Source: an uncultured Kiritimatiellota bacterium
Lineage (GTDB): Bacteria; Verrucomicrobiota; Kiritimatiellia; RFP12; DVOR01
Assembly: GCA_944389585.1 (NCBI GenBank)
Contig: CALXMW010000001.1
Location: 219,435-283,434, forward strand
Length of the DNA stretch: 64,000 nucleotides
Direction of reading: 5' to 3'
Of the stretch, positions 1-9,181 are shown in pieces. A program made the translations under genes and the position numbers. Each line of letters begins with the position of its first letter. The stretch's first letter is position 1. The notes beneath the pieces were generated by a model. It was not told the DNA's origin. It saw only the letters and a program-made list of their open reading frames with translations, and ran no database searches.

Positions 1-2
1 AC

Positions 3-2504
3 GCCGCCAGGCCTTGGGCCACTTACCGCACGCTGGCGGTGTCGGCGGCGGATTCGCCGATCACCCTCGAGGTGCCAGCCGGCACCACCCTCACCTATGA
101 CGCGGACAAGGTCGACGGCTCGAACTCCTCCCCAGCCTTCATCACATCCTACTCCGGGACGCTCACCGTCACCGGCGGCGGCACCCTCCATGCCGAGGGC
201 GACAATGCCTACACAATTCTGACCGACGGGTATAATGACGTCGATGCTGGGCACTGGGTCTATTCTTCCAACCTGACGTTGCAGGGCGTCACCATCGAGG
301 TTCTGGGCGGCAAAAACGAGTCCGCCGCCCTACCCGCCATCGCGGCGGTGCACGGAACCGGCACGATCGTCGCCGACGGCGTGACCTTCCGCGTGGTGGA
401 CGAAGGTTGCGACCTCGACACAATCGGCCCCGGCCCAATCTACCAAGACAGCTGGCCGGACGCCGCCTGCTCCAGCCGTGCCCGTGCCTATCGCGGCAGT
501 GCCACCGGCACCTTCACGGACTGCGTCTTCGTGGGCGGACGCTCGGGCGGCAGCGTGGTGTACAACTTTGGCTCGGCCACCTTCATGGATTGCACCGTTT
601 CCACGCCGACCGAGCCACTTTGGTTTTCGAGCCAGTACGCAGAAGCCAGTGGGGCCCTCCGCCTCTCCTCCCGCGGCACGGTCATGCTCGATAACCTCAA
701 ACTCTCTGTCGACGAGAGCTGGTCGACGGCCATCCACCTCTCCGGCGACGTCGCGGTAACGATGACGGAGTGCGACATCCCCGCCGGGGATCCCCAAGTT
801 TATCTCATGGACGATGCCACGCTTACCCTGACGGGCGGCTCCACGGTCGCTTGCGAAATCTATGTCTATGGGGGCAGCCAAGACTCTTCGACGGTGATCG
901 TGGAGGATGCCACCGTCTCCGGCCGCTTAACCTGCGGCAACCGCCTCATCGTCACCGGTGGCACCGTCGCGGGCCTCTTGGACGTCTTCAACGACGCCGA
1001 CGTGCGCCTCTCCGGCGGCACCTTCACGGGCAAGGTCCAGAGTACCACCTGCGATATCCTCATCGAGGGGGCGCCCACCTTCAGCGGCAGCGAGGTCTTT
1101 CTGTACGGCGGCGAGGTTTCCATCACCGGCGGCACCTTCAACGACACCGTCAAGGTGACCGACACAATCAGCGTCGACCCGGACGCGCCGACCGCGCTGG
1201 AAATCCGCGGCGGCACCTTCAACGAGAGCGTCTCCACCACGACGGCGAACGCCGATGGCCGCCTCATCCTTCGCGGCGGCACCTTCAAGGAGCGGCCGGA
1301 GGACAGCAACGGGGACGTCATCTACCCCGCGGACGGCTCGACCGGCACCTGGGAAAACGGCCTGTACGTGGTGGTGCGCACGTGGTACGACGAGGACAAG
1401 ACCGCCTTCACCATCGACGACCTCCTCGACCTGGCCGACTTCGCCCAGGCCGTGAACGAGACCGGCGCGACCTTCGCCGGCAAGACCGTCACCCTGACGG
1501 CCAACCTCGACCTCGCCGACTTCGGCCCCTGGGTGCCCATCGGCGACGGCCCCCGCGGCGAAAACACGCAAATCGGCGTCTTCTGCGGCACCTTCGACGG
1601 CGGCGGCCACACCATCCGCAACCTCGTCTGCGAGCGGAACCTGGACAACCACGGCGCGGGCTTCTTCGGCCTCGTGCGCGGCGCGACCATCCAAGACCTC
1701 ACCCTCGCCGGAAACAGCGCCCTCTCCAACAGCCTCGACGCCGCCGGCATCGTCGCCATCGTCGACGCGGGCGGCAAGACCACCCTCTCCGGCCTCGTCA
1801 ACCAAACCGCGGCCGTCTCCGGCGCCTGCCCCGGCGGCATCGTCGGCCGCGTCTACGGCGACGAGACCCTCATCGCCGACTGCCGCAACGAGGGCCCCAG
1901 CGCCATCGCCGCGGACGGCAAGGGCGGCGGCATCGCCGGCATCATCCGCCATGCGACCACGCTCACGGGCTGCGCCAACACCGGCGCCGTCTCCGGCGGC
2001 AACAGCGGCACCGGCGGCATCGCCGGCTACCTCTCCGACGGCGACTTCGCGTTCGAGCGGTGCGCCAACACCGGCGCCGTCTCCAACGACGCCGCGGTCA
2101 CGGGCGGGAACTACGCCGGCGGCGTGGCCGGGCGCTTCGGCACGGGCCGCCTGGATCGGTGCGCCGGCGGCGTGGGCGACGTCGCCGCCGCGAAGGCGGC
2201 GGGCCGCCTCGTCGGCCTCGTCTCAAACGGGCCCAAGGGCATGGCCACCTTCGCCATCGACGACGCGAACGGCGACGCCCACTCCGCCGCGCTCGGCTCC
2301 ATCGGGCGCGTCGTCGACGACACCGCGGGCCCCGCCTGGGGGCTGGCAACCGTCGAGGCCGGCCGCCTCATCGGCACGCCCTCGCTCGGCAACAACACTG
2401 CCGCCATCCGCTTCGCCGGCCCCGGCAAGTGGGCCCAAAAGCCGGACTTCCTGGACTACTTCGCCTATCCGGTGCTCGAGGGCGAGGCGGGCCATTGGCA
2501 GTAG
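3..2504 (+). CDS. Large secreted beta-helix / GLUG-type adhesin-like protein, 5' partial, ended by an in-frame TAG
   Basis: The frame is open to the left window edge, so the gene starts upstream; the GTG at 39 is only the first possible internal start. The product is a Gly/Thr-rich repeat protein. Residues up to about 450 carry rungs ending in GGTF (for example SGGTFTG, TGGTFND, RGGTFNE), as in right-handed parallel beta-helices. From about residue 510 on there is a FDGGGHTIRNL motif followed by GGIAGY / CANTGAVSGG repeats, typical of GLUG-containing surface proteins. No catalytic motif is seen. It probably works outside the cell in adhesion or glycan contact. The frame is closed by a single TAG at 2502-2504, after which the same frame stays open for 369 more codons. 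Confidence 0.75.
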   Translation, partial: AARPWATYRTLAVSAADSPITLEVPAGTTLTYDADKVDGSNSSPAFITSYSGTLTVTGGGTLHAEGDNAYTILTDGYNDVDAGHWVYSSNLTLQGVTIEVLGGKNESAALPAIAAVHGTGTIVADGVTFRVVDEGCDLDTIGPGPIYQDSWPDAACSSRARAYRGSATGTFTDCVFVGGRSGGSVVYNFGSATFMDCTVSTPTEPLWFSSQYAEASGALRLSSRGTVMLDNLKLSVDESWSTAIHLSGDVAVTMTECDIPAGDPQVYLMDDATLTLTGGSTVACEIYVYGGSQDSSTVIVEDATVSGRLTCGNRLIVTGGTVAGLLDVFNDADVRLSGGTFTGKVQSTTCDILIEGAPTFSGSEVFLYGGEVSITGGTFNDTVKVTDTISVDPDAPTALEIRGGTFNESVSTTTANADGRLILRGGTFKERPEDSNGDVIYPADGSTGTWENGLYVVVRTWYDEDKTAFTIDDLLDLADFAQAVNETGATFAGKTVTLTANLDLADFGPWVPIGDGPRGENTQIGVFCGTFDGGGHTIRNLVCERNLDNHGAGFFGLVRGATIQDLTLAGNSALSNSLDAAGIVAIVDAGGKTTLSGLVNQTAAVSGACPGGIVGRVYGDETLIADCRNEGPSAIAADGKGGGIAGIIRHATTLTGCANTGAVSGGNSGTGGIAGYLSDGDFAFERCANTGAVSNDAAVTGGNYAGGVAGRFGTGRLDRCAGGVGDVAAAKAAGRLVGLVSNGPKGMATFAIDDANGDAHSAALGSIGRVVDDTAGPAWGLATVEAGRLIGTPSLGNNTAAIRFAGPGKWAQKPDFLDYFAYPVLEGEAGHWQ

Positions 2505-3614
2505 GAGCCCGGGGAGCTGACGGAGAGCGAACGCCGTGTTGCCCAAATCGAGACGTGCTTCACCGTCTGGACGCGCCAGCGGCAGGACGACGGCACCTAC
2601 GCCTGGGGCCGCGCGGGGGCCTTCATCCCCGCAAGCGAGACCCGCAACGCCACCTTCGGCGACGCGGCGGCCCTCCTGCGCGGCCTCCAACCCGGCGAGA
2701 CGCTCTTCCTGGCCGCCCCCGCCACGCTGACGAACCTGGACATCCCCGAGGGCGCCTTCCTGGATCTCAACCACCACGCCCTCACCCTTATCGGCCAGCC
2801 CACGGCGGGGTCGCTCGAGCGCCTGATCCCCCACGCCGACCCCACCACCGCGATTGACCGCTCCAACCTCGACGGCGAGCGCTCCGTCTGGCTCTGGGAC
2901 GAAGCCGCCCAGGCGTGGTCGACCCGCGCCGCGGTGCGCCTCCCACTCGAGAACCTGCCCTATTATCTGACCACCATCTGGGACACCCTCACCTTCTCAG
3001 AGGGAACCAACGTTCTCCGCGGGCAAACGTCCTTCGAGGTTGTCGGCCCCCTCTCCGAGCGCGACGAGTCGCTCTACTGCATCACCACCCGGGGCGAGAG
3101 CCACGAGATCGGCAACCCCGGAGACGTCCTGCGGCTGATGGGCTTGTCGGTCTCCGATTACCTCGGCCAGGTCGAAGGGCAGTACGCCTACGATGAGAAC
3201 GGCGCCCCCATCTACATCCTCGACGACGAGGGCAACTACATCGACAATCGTGGCAACCCCACTGAGACGCCCGTCCAAATGCCCCGGCGCGCTTGGAAGA
3301 TGGGCTACGACTTCGGCGTCGGCGGGTTGCGCCTCTCCGGCGCGGGCGAGGCGGTGGCGACGGTGCACCTGAACCTCAAGCGCGCGCGGCGCATCGTGCA
3401 GGACGGCGGCAACCTTGTCATGCCCCCCACCACCGCGCTCTGCGTCCTGGTCAACGGCGAGCCCGCGGCAACCGAGCGCAACCTCACCTTCACCCACGTC
3501 AAGACCGAAGGTGGGTGGGGCTACTACGTCTGCGACGTCGCCTTCCCTCTCCCTGAATCAGGCGACCTGCGCGTCGAAGTTCGCCTCCAGGACGCCTCGG
3601 ACGAGGCGCCCTAA
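2505..3614 (+). pseudogene. In-frame C-terminal continuation of the beta-helix protein beyond the TAG
   Basis: After the TAG at 2502-2504 the same reading frame continues without a stop to TAA at 3612-3614, with the same GC-rich third positions. The encoded segment has a region with LQPGETLFLAAPATL and ALTLIG, again beta-helix-like, then a possibly Ca-binding acidic stretch (YDENGAPIYILDDEGNY) and a beta-rich end. A separate start (GTG at 2934) is possible, but the coding signal begins directly after the TAG, so it reads as the rest of the upstream gene. It is either disabled by a nonsense mutation or made by readthrough. The end overlaps the recJ stop on the other strand by 4 bp. Confidence 0.6.
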
Positions 3615-5269
3615 AGCGCCTCTGCGTCGACAATCTCAAGGGCGGGCGCGGGCTCGCGGAAGGTATCCACCGAAAGGGTGAAGAGGGCGCGGAGGCGTTG
3701 CCCCGCGCGCCACGCCGCCGCCCGCGCCGCGCCGCCGAACCAGATGGCCTTGATCGGCCCGCCGCCCTCGTCCGGCGCGAGGAAGAGCTGCAGGTGGCTT
3801 TTGTCCGCGCCGACGGGCCGGGCCGAGGCCAGCGTGAAGGGCTTGAGGAAGAGCGGCTTGGGGTTGCCGTGGCCGTAAGGCTCCAGGCGCCCCAGCTCCC
3901 GGCAGAGCGCCAGGGAGAGGGGCAGGCCCGTGAGGTCGGCGTCGTAGACCCTCGGCTCCTCCCCCGCCTCGCCGGGGAAGGCCAGCGGCAGACGCGCGCA
4001 AAAGGCCTCATAGGCGCCGGGGCGGAGGGTGAAGCCCGCGGCCTTGGCATGCCCGCCGAAATGCTCCAGCAGATCCGCCACGCTCTCCAACGCCCGCACG
4101 GCGTGCCACCGGCCGCAGGCGCGCATGGAGCCGTGCCCGCCGCCGTCGGGCGTGCGCCGCACGAGTGCCACGGGGAGGCCCACGCGCGCCATCAGCCGCG
4201 CCGCCACGATGCCCAGCACGCCGGCGTGGAAATCCTCCCCGCCCACGACGAGGAGGTTGCCCGAGGGCCCGGGGGCCTCGGCCACGATGCGCGCCAGCAG
4301 CTCGCGCTCGATGGCCTTGCGCCGGGCGTTGAGGTCGATGAGCGCGGGCGCCTGGTCGGCGCGGCCCAGGCCGATGAGGGCGTAGGCGGCCTTGAGCGCG
4401 CCTAGGCGCCCGGCGGCGTTCACGCACGGCACGAGCGAGAAGGCCAGATTCTCGGCCGTCGGCACCCCGGGCAGGAGGCGCAGGCGCTCGGCCAAGGCCT
4501 TCAGGCCGGGGTTGGCGGCGGGCGTGCGCAGGGCGCGGAGGCCCTGGGCGACAATCGCGCGGTTCTGGCCGGTCAGGGGCATGACGTCGGCCACCGTCGC
4601 CACGGCCGCCAGATCCAGGAAGCGCAGGGGGTCGAGCGGCGCGCCCTTGGCCGCCAGCGCCCGCAGGAGCATGAAGGCCGTGGCGCACCCGCAGAGGGCC
4701 TCTGCGCCGGGGGGCGCGCCGAGGCGGGGATTGACGATGGCGTTGGCGGGGGGGAGTGCGGCCGGCGGCGTGTGGTGGTCGGTGACGATGACGTCCACGC
4801 CCCGGGCGCGGAGGCCGGCCACCTCGTCCACGGAGGCGATGCCGCAATCCACCGTCACCACGAGCGCGGGCACCGGGGCGTAGGTGAGGCACCGGGCCAC
4901 GGAGGCCGGGGTGAGGCCGTAGCCCTCGCGCTCGCGGTCGGGGAAGAAGGGCTTGACGCGGGCGCCGAGGGCGGAAAGCCCCTGCACGAGCGTGACCGTG
5001 GCGGTGACGCCGTCCACGTCGTAGTCGCCGAAGACGGTGATGGGCTCGCGCGCCGACACGGCGCGGAGGATGCGCCCGGCGGCGGCCTCCATGCCGGGGA
5101 AGGCGAGCGGGTCGCAGAGCGGCGCGGCCTCCGGGCGGAGCCAAAGGGCCGGGTCGTCGCCGCCCAGCCGCCGGGCGAGGATGCCGGCGACGAGCGGCGA
5201 GAGGCCTGCCTCCGCGGCCAGCGCGGCGGCGAGGGCGGGGTCGGCGCTCGGCGCGGGGGCCCAGGGCAC
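3611..5269 (-). CDS. recJ: Single-stranded-DNA-specific exonuclease RecJ
   Basis: RecJ degrades single-stranded DNA 5' to 3' in recombination and mismatch repair, using two metal ions. The 552-residue product has the DHH-family motifs GDYDVDG (residues 81-87) and VTDHH (162-166), a DHHA1 region with GGHGSMRACGR and GGHAKAAGFTL, and a C-terminal OB-fold region. I chose GTG at 5269 because homology begins there (LSPLVAGILARR is the usual RecJ N terminus); the open frame further upstream lies inside dtd. Only 1 nt separates it from the dtd stop, so translation is probably coupled. The stop codon is TAG, showing that TAG terminates here. Length is near the family norm of about 560-580. Confidence 0.93.
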   Translation of the reverse strand: MPWAPAPSADPALAAALAAEAGLSPLVAGILARRLGGDDPALWLRPEAAPLCDPLAFPGMEAAAGRILRAVSAREPITVFGDYDVDGVTATVTLVQGLSALGARVKPFFPDREREGYGLTPASVARCLTYAPVPALVVTVDCGIASVDEVAGLRARGVDVIVTDHHTPPAALPPANAIVNPRLGAPPGAEALCGCATAFMLLRALAAKGAPLDPLRFLDLAAVATVADVMPLTGQNRAIVAQGLRALRTPAANPGLKALAERLRLLPGVPTAENLAFSLVPCVNAAGRLGALKAAYALIGLGRADQAPALIDLNARRKAIERELLARIVAEAPGPSGNLLVVGGEDFHAGVLGIVAARLMARVGLPVALVRRTPDGGGHGSMRACGRWHAVRALESVADLLEHFGGHAKAAGFTLRPGAYEAFCARLPLAFPGEAGEEPRVYDADLTGLPLSLALCRELGRLEPYGHGNPKPLFLKPFTLASARPVGADKSHLQLFLAPDEGGGPIKAIWFGGAARAAAWRAGQRLRALFTLSVDTFREPAPALEIVDAEAL

Positions 5270-5270
5270 C

Positions 5271-5714
5271 TCAGGCCTCCAGCAGGAAGGTGGCGGGGCC
5301 GTGGTTGAGCAGGCACACCTCCATCTCCGCGCCAAAGCGGCCGTGGTGGAGGCGCCCGCCGAGGGTGGCGCGGAGGGTGGCCAGGCAACGCTCGTAGAGC
5401 GGCTCGGCGACCTCGGGGCGGGCGGCGGTGGAGAAGCCCGGGCGGTTGCCTGAGGCGGTGTCGGCATAGAGCGTGAACTGCGAGACGAGCAGGACGCACC
5501 CGCCCACGTCGAGGACGGAGCGGTTCATCGCGCCGCGCTCGTCCTCGAAGATGCGCAGCTTGAGGAGTTTGGCGCAGAGCTTGTCGGCCTGCGCGGGGGT
5601 GTCGGCGGGGGCGACGCCGCAGAAGACGAGGAGCCCGGGGCCGTCGAAGCCGGAGAAGCGCGCGCCGGCGATGTCGACCGAGGCGCCGAGGACACGTTGG
5701 ACGAGAAATCTCAT
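5271..5714 (-). CDS. dtd: D-aminoacyl-tRNA deacylase
   Basis: DTD removes D-amino acids from mischarged tRNA in the cytoplasm. The 147-residue product starts MRFLVQRV and carries the two family hallmarks: SQFTLYAD in the first half and the C-terminal NHGPATF (the NxGPxT motif), plus the RPGFSTAARPE substrate loop. The start ATG at 5714 overlaps the stop of the upstream small lipoprotein gene (ATGA). It sits between the ftsZ group and recJ, all on the minus strand. Length matches the family (about 145-150). Confidence 0.95.
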   Translation of the reverse strand: MRFLVQRVLGASVDIAGARFSGFDGPGLLVFCGVAPADTPAQADKLCAKLLKLRIFEDERGAMNRSVLDVGGCVLLVSQFTLYADTASGNRPGFSTAARPEVAEPLYERCLATLRATLGGRLHHGRFGAEMEVCLLNHGPATFLLEA

Positions 5715-5959
5715 AGGTGCTCGAGGGCGTAGGAGAGGTTTTTGGGGGCCAGGTTCAGGGCGTTGTAGCGGACGACGAGCGCGGCGCCGCGGCGCGTGAC
5801 CTGCGGGGGCGTGCGGCGGTCGAGCGCGCGGATGGCCTCGGCGGCGCGGGCCGGGTCGGCCCCGGGCGGCAGGGGCAGCTCCGCCGTGCGCCAATCCTCG
5901 CGGGCGCACCCGCAGGCCAGGCAGAGCAGGGCGGCAAGGAGCGGGAGCGTCGGCTTCAT
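5711..5959 (-). CDS. Small putative lipoprotein between ftsZ and dtd
   Basis: A product of 82 residues with a hydrophobic N terminus ending in LLCLACGCAR, which looks like a lipoprotein signal with more than one candidate cysteine, although neither is a perfect lipobox. The mature part (ALDRRTPPQVTRRGAALVVRYN and KNLSYALEHL) has a beta-alpha-beta rhythm that vaguely resembles a heavy-metal-associated (HMA) fold without the CxxC; this is only an impression. The ATG at 5959 has GGGAG upstream; an alternative ATG at 5974 overlaps the ftsZ stop. The gene is wedged in the division operon with ATGA overlap to dtd, so co-expression with ftsZ is likely. Function unknown. Confidence 0.65.
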   Translation of the reverse strand: MKPTLPLLAALLCLACGCAREDWRTAELPLPPGADPARAAEAIRALDRRTPPQVTRRGAALVVRYNALNLAPKNLSYALEHL

Positions 5960-5970
5960 GGGCGGCTCCC

Positions 5971-7122
5971 TCATCGCGCCAGGCGGATGCCGCGGCGGCG
6001 GTAGGTGGGCTCGTCGAGGTTCTGGCCGTTGACGACGGTGGGGCTGACGTCGGTGAAGCGGCTCTTGGCGGCGCGGAGCAGGCCGCTGCCGGTGTTGCGC
6101 GTGCCCCGGCCCTTCTTGGGGGCGAGGGGGCGCGGGGCCTCGGCGTCGGCCAGGGCGGCGTCGGCGACGGGGAGCCCGAAGGCCAGGACGACGACGGCGA
6201 GGGTACCCTCGCGGGTCTCCTCGGTCGCGGTGCCCAGGAAGGTCTCCTTCAGGGCCTGGCAATGGGCGCGGAGCCCGTCCATCAGGGTGGAGAGCTCGCA
6301 CAGGCGCAGATCCGGCCCGGCGAGGACGCCGACGACGAGCTGGGCGGCGCTGGCCAGGCGGTCGAGGTTCTCCACGCGGAAGCGCGGGTCGGCCTTGAGG
6401 TCGGCCAGGACGGCCTCGGCGCGGCCCTCGCCGGAGCGGGTGGCGTCGGCGAAGCAGAAGGGCAGGCCGCCGGCGACGCCGTGGCTGAGCAGGGCGCGGA
6501 AGCGCTCGGCGTCGAAGGCGATGAAGCCGGGGTGGGCCACGAGCGTCCAGAGCAGGCCCAGGCCGGCGGCCAGGTGGTCGGCGGCGCGGGAGAAGGCCTC
6601 GGCGGCGGGGAGCGTGGCGGCGTCTGCGCCGACGAGCGCGTCGAGGGGGATCTTGGCCAGGGCGTCGGCGCGGGCCTCGACGTCAGGGAGGAGGACGGCG
6701 GCGCAGCGGCGGCGGTCGGAGCCCTCGAAGGCGAAGGGGAGCGTGGCGAAGACGAGGGTGGCGACGCCTTGGGCGCGGAGGGCCTCGAGCAGGTCGCGCG
6801 CGGCCCCGGCGGTGCCGCCGCCGCAGGAAAGGAGCAGGACGGCCAGGCGCGGGGAGCCGACCTGGGCGAGGATCTGGGCCGCGTCGTCGCGAAAGGCGCC
6901 GGCGCCGAGGGTGTGGTCGCCGCCGGTGCCGCGGCCGGCCAGGCGCTTGGCGCCGAAGACGGAGGTGGAGAGGCCGACGGCGGGGGTGAGGGCCGCGAGG
7001 GTGGCGTCGTCGGTGTCGAGGATGAGGGCACGCAGGGGGGCGGTGGCGCGCTCGGCCACGCGGCGGGCGACGGTGGCGGCGGCGCCGCCGAGGGAGATGA
7101 GCAGGAGGTCTTCGGTGTCCAT
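5971..7122 (-). CDS. ftsZ: Highly diverged FtsZ-like tubulin GTPase
   Basis: FtsZ forms the cytokinetic ring. This 383-residue protein has the tubulin-type glycine loop SCGGGTAGAARDLLEAL (residues 99-115), a Rossmann N terminus and a C-terminal conserved peptide resembling NLDEPTYRRRGIRL, the usual tail that binds FtsA. Position directly after ftsQ-ftsA supports the call. It is unusually degenerate: the signature is GGGTAGA instead of GGGTGTG, the G1 region reads SLGGAAATVARR, and the T7 catalytic loop (canonically NxDxAD) reads IAFDAERF (201-208), losing the second aspartate and the asparagine. GTP hydrolysis may be weak or altered. Such divergence fits PVC bacteria. Confidence 0.85.
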   Translation of the reverse strand: MDTEDLLLISLGGAAATVARRVAERATAPLRALILDTDDATLAALTPAVGLSTSVFGAKRLAGRGTGGDHTLGAGAFRDDAAQILAQVGSPRLAVLLLSCGGGTAGAARDLLEALRAQGVATLVFATLPFAFEGSDRRRCAAVLLPDVEARADALAKIPLDALVGADAATLPAAEAFSRAADHLAAGLGLLWTLVAHPGFIAFDAERFRALLSHGVAGGLPFCFADATRSGEGRAEAVLADLKADPRFRVENLDRLASAAQLVVGVLAGPDLRLCELSTLMDGLRAHCQALKETFLGTATEETREGTLAVVVLAFGLPVADAALADAEAPRPLAPKKGRGTRNTGSGLLRAAKSRFTDVSPTVVNGQNLDEPTYRRRGIRLAR

Positions 7123-7125
7123 GGG

Positions 7126-8319
7126 TCAGCCCTTGAGGAAGGCGCGGAGGCGGGCGAGGAGGGCGGGGCGGCGGGTCTCCCGCGCCAGGGTGCGGCACCG
7201 CCAGTTGAGCAGGCCCACGGCGGTGGCGTGGCGGTAGGGCTCCTCGGTCATCTCCGGGGGGAGCTTGGCGACGTTGCAGGGCACGCCCAGGACGCAGGGG
7301 AGGCCGAAGATGGCGGCGGCCTGCTCGGCGATGAGGGGGAGCGCGGCGGTGCCGCCGGTGAGGTGGACGGCGCCGCGGATGTGGGGCAGGACGTCGCGCA
7401 GGGCCTCGCGCAGGATGCGGAAGGTCTCGTCGACGCGCTCGGTGGTGACGGTCTGGATGGCGTGGACCGAGAGGGCGCGGTCGCTGGTGGAGAAGGGGGT
7501 GCGCAGGGCGTAGCGGTCGCCGGCGAGGTCGGGCTGGATTTGGGCGGCGCCGCGGGCGAGCTTGACCTCCTCGGCCTGGGTCTGGAGGATTTGGAAGGCG
7601 AGGGCCAGGTCGTTGGTCAGGTGGCCGCCGCCGACGGCGAGGTTGCCCGCGGCGGCGATGACGCCGTTGCAGACGGCCAGGTAGTCGACCGTGCCGGCGC
7701 CGAAGTCGAGCACCAGCGCGCCGTCGTTGCGGGCCTTGGCGTCGAGGACGGCCTCGGCGGCGGCGAAGCCGGAGAAGACGGTCTCGTTGAGGCGCAGCCC
7801 GGCGTGGTGGACGGCGGAAGTGAGGGCGTCGAGCGCGGTGCGCGGGACGAAGAGCTCAAGGATGTTGGAGACGAGCTCGGAGCCGGTCATGCCCAGGGGG
7901 GTGCCGACGGGCTGGCCGTTGACCTCGTATTTTTGGCGGAAGCGTTGGAGAACGACCTCGGTGGCGTCCGGGGCCTCGACGGATTGGGCGTTCTCCTCGG
8001 CGGCGTCGACGTCGTCCTGGTCGATGGCGTGGCCGGGCATGAGCAGGGCGTGGCCGGCGTGGACGGCGGCGGTGAGGCCGAAGCAGGAGAGCGAGGCCGT
8101 GACGTCGGCCAGGTCGATGCGGTGGAGGCGATCCATGTCGTCGCGCACCTTGCGGACGCAGGCGGAGACGGCGTTGATGTCGTGGATGAGGCCCTTGCGG
8201 ACGCCGGCGGTGGGGGTTTCGGTGCGCGCCAGGACGCTCAGCGCGCCGTTCTCGCACTCGCCGGCCACCAGGCTGGTCGTCTGCGTGCCGATGTCCAATG
8301 CGCCCAAGAGGATGCCCAT
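7126..8319 (-). CDS. ftsA: Cell division protein FtsA (actin-like membrane anchor)
   Basis: FtsA is an actin-family ATPase that tethers FtsZ to the membrane and recruits late division proteins. The 397-residue product shows phosphate-1 GALDIGTQTTSL at the N terminus, phosphate-2 LVLDFGAGTVDYL at mid-protein with AVGGGHLTNDLA after it, and an adenosine motif LTGGTAALPLI. The last residues, LARLRAFLKG, form a short amphipathic helix of the type used for membrane targeting. It lies 3 nt upstream of ftsZ and 10 nt downstream of ftsQ, in the classical dcw order. Confidence 0.93.
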   Translation of the reverse strand: MGILLGALDIGTQTTSLVAGECENGALSVLARTETPTAGVRKGLIHDINAVSACVRKVRDDMDRLHRIDLADVTASLSCFGLTAAVHAGHALLMPGHAIDQDDVDAAEENAQSVEAPDATEVVLQRFRQKYEVNGQPVGTPLGMTGSELVSNILELFVPRTALDALTSAVHHAGLRLNETVFSGFAAAEAVLDAKARNDGALVLDFGAGTVDYLAVCNGVIAAAGNLAVGGGHLTNDLALAFQILQTQAEEVKLARGAAQIQPDLAGDRYALRTPFSTSDRALSVHAIQTVTTERVDETFRILREALRDVLPHIRGAVHLTGGTAALPLIAEQAAAIFGLPCVLGVPCNVAKLPPEMTEEPYRHATAVGLLNWRCRTLARETRRPALLARLRAFLKG

Positions 8320-8329
8320 GTCGCTCCTT

Positions 8330-9181
8330 TCAGTCCGAGACGGTGACGGCGTCGGCCGCCATCGCGTTGAAGTGCCGCTTGCCGGCCAGGTGGGGGTTTC
8401 GCAGGGCCATGGCCACGTTGGTCAGGCGGCGGTACATCCCCTCCTGCGGGGCCTCCTCGCCGGCCATGCCGGGCCAGGCGATGACGACGCGCCGCCCGTC
8501 GCCCAGCGTCACGACGAGCCCGTCGTCGGCGTCGGTGTAAAGGAAGGAGACGGCGCGCACATCCCCGGGCAGGCGGTAATCCTCCGAGGCCGCGGCGGCG
8601 ATGAGATGGAGCATGCAGCGCGTCTGCGCCGGCAGACGGTGCCCCGGCGCCAGGTCGCTCACCGGCAGGTCGAAGCCGCCAATCGTGGGCAGGTCGCCGT
8701 AAGAGCGCGCGCCGCGCAGGCAGACGCCCTCCTCGTCCACCACGAAGAGCGGCGCGGCCTGGAGCCTGGCGATGGGGGCGCGCTCCTCCACCCACAGCTC
8801 CAGCGAGCGGCCCGGCTGGAAGGTCATCTCGGCGTTGCGGATGCGCGGGTCTTGGGTGTGGAGGCGCGCGACGATGTCCGAGCGCATCACCTCGAAGCCG
8901 TTCTGCTCGGCGCCCAGGCCGAAGTTCAGGAGCACCTCCTCGCGCGTCAGCGTGGTGCCGCCGCGCACGACGATCTCCTCGGGCCGCACGCGGAAGGCCG
9001 CGTTGCCGAAGTAATAATGGGCCCGGAAGAGGCAGAAGAGCGCCACGGCCGCCCCCACCACCAGCAGGGGGAAAAGCAGGCGCAGCAGACGCGGCCCCAC
9101 GCTCCCGGCCACCGCCGCGAACGCCCCGGCCACGGGGCCGGGCTTGGACTTCTTCCGGCGTTTGGGGGCGCGCTCAATCAT
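8330..9181 (-). CDS. ftsQ: Cell division protein FtsQ (POTRA-domain)
   Basis: A 283-residue single-pass membrane protein: a basic cytoplasmic tail (RAPKRRKKSKPG), one transmembrane helix around residues 33-52 (LLRLLFPLLVVGAAVALF), then a POTRA-like domain starting FRVRPEEIVVRGGTTLTREE and an FtsQ/DivIB region with LELWVEERAPIARL. FtsQ links early and late divisome proteins in the periplasm. The start overlaps the end of ddl by 8 bp and ftsA follows, so the gene order ddl-ftsQ-ftsA-ftsZ supports the identification strongly; the sequence alone is diverged. Confidence 0.88.
   Translation of the reverse strand: MIERAPKRRKKSKPGPVAGAFAAVAGSVGPRLLRLLFPLLVVGAAVALFCLFRAHYYFGNAAFRVRPEEIVVRGGTTLTREEVLLNFGLGAEQNGFEVMRSDIVARLHTQDPRIRNAEMTFQPGRSLELWVEERAPIARLQAAPLFVVDEEGVCLRGARSYGDLPTIGGFDLPVSDLAPGHRLPAQTRCMLHLIAAAASEDYRLPGDVRAVSFLYTDADDGLVVTLGDGRRVVIAWPGMAGEEAPQEGMYRRLTNVAMALRNPHLAGKRHFNAMAADAVTVSD

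Noticed and set aside
2502-2504. Genome-wide recoding of TAG or pyrrolysine insertion
   Set aside because: TAG ends recJ and the phosphatase fragment at family-typical positions, and the other broken genes carry TAA or TGA; isolated nonsense changes are simpler.
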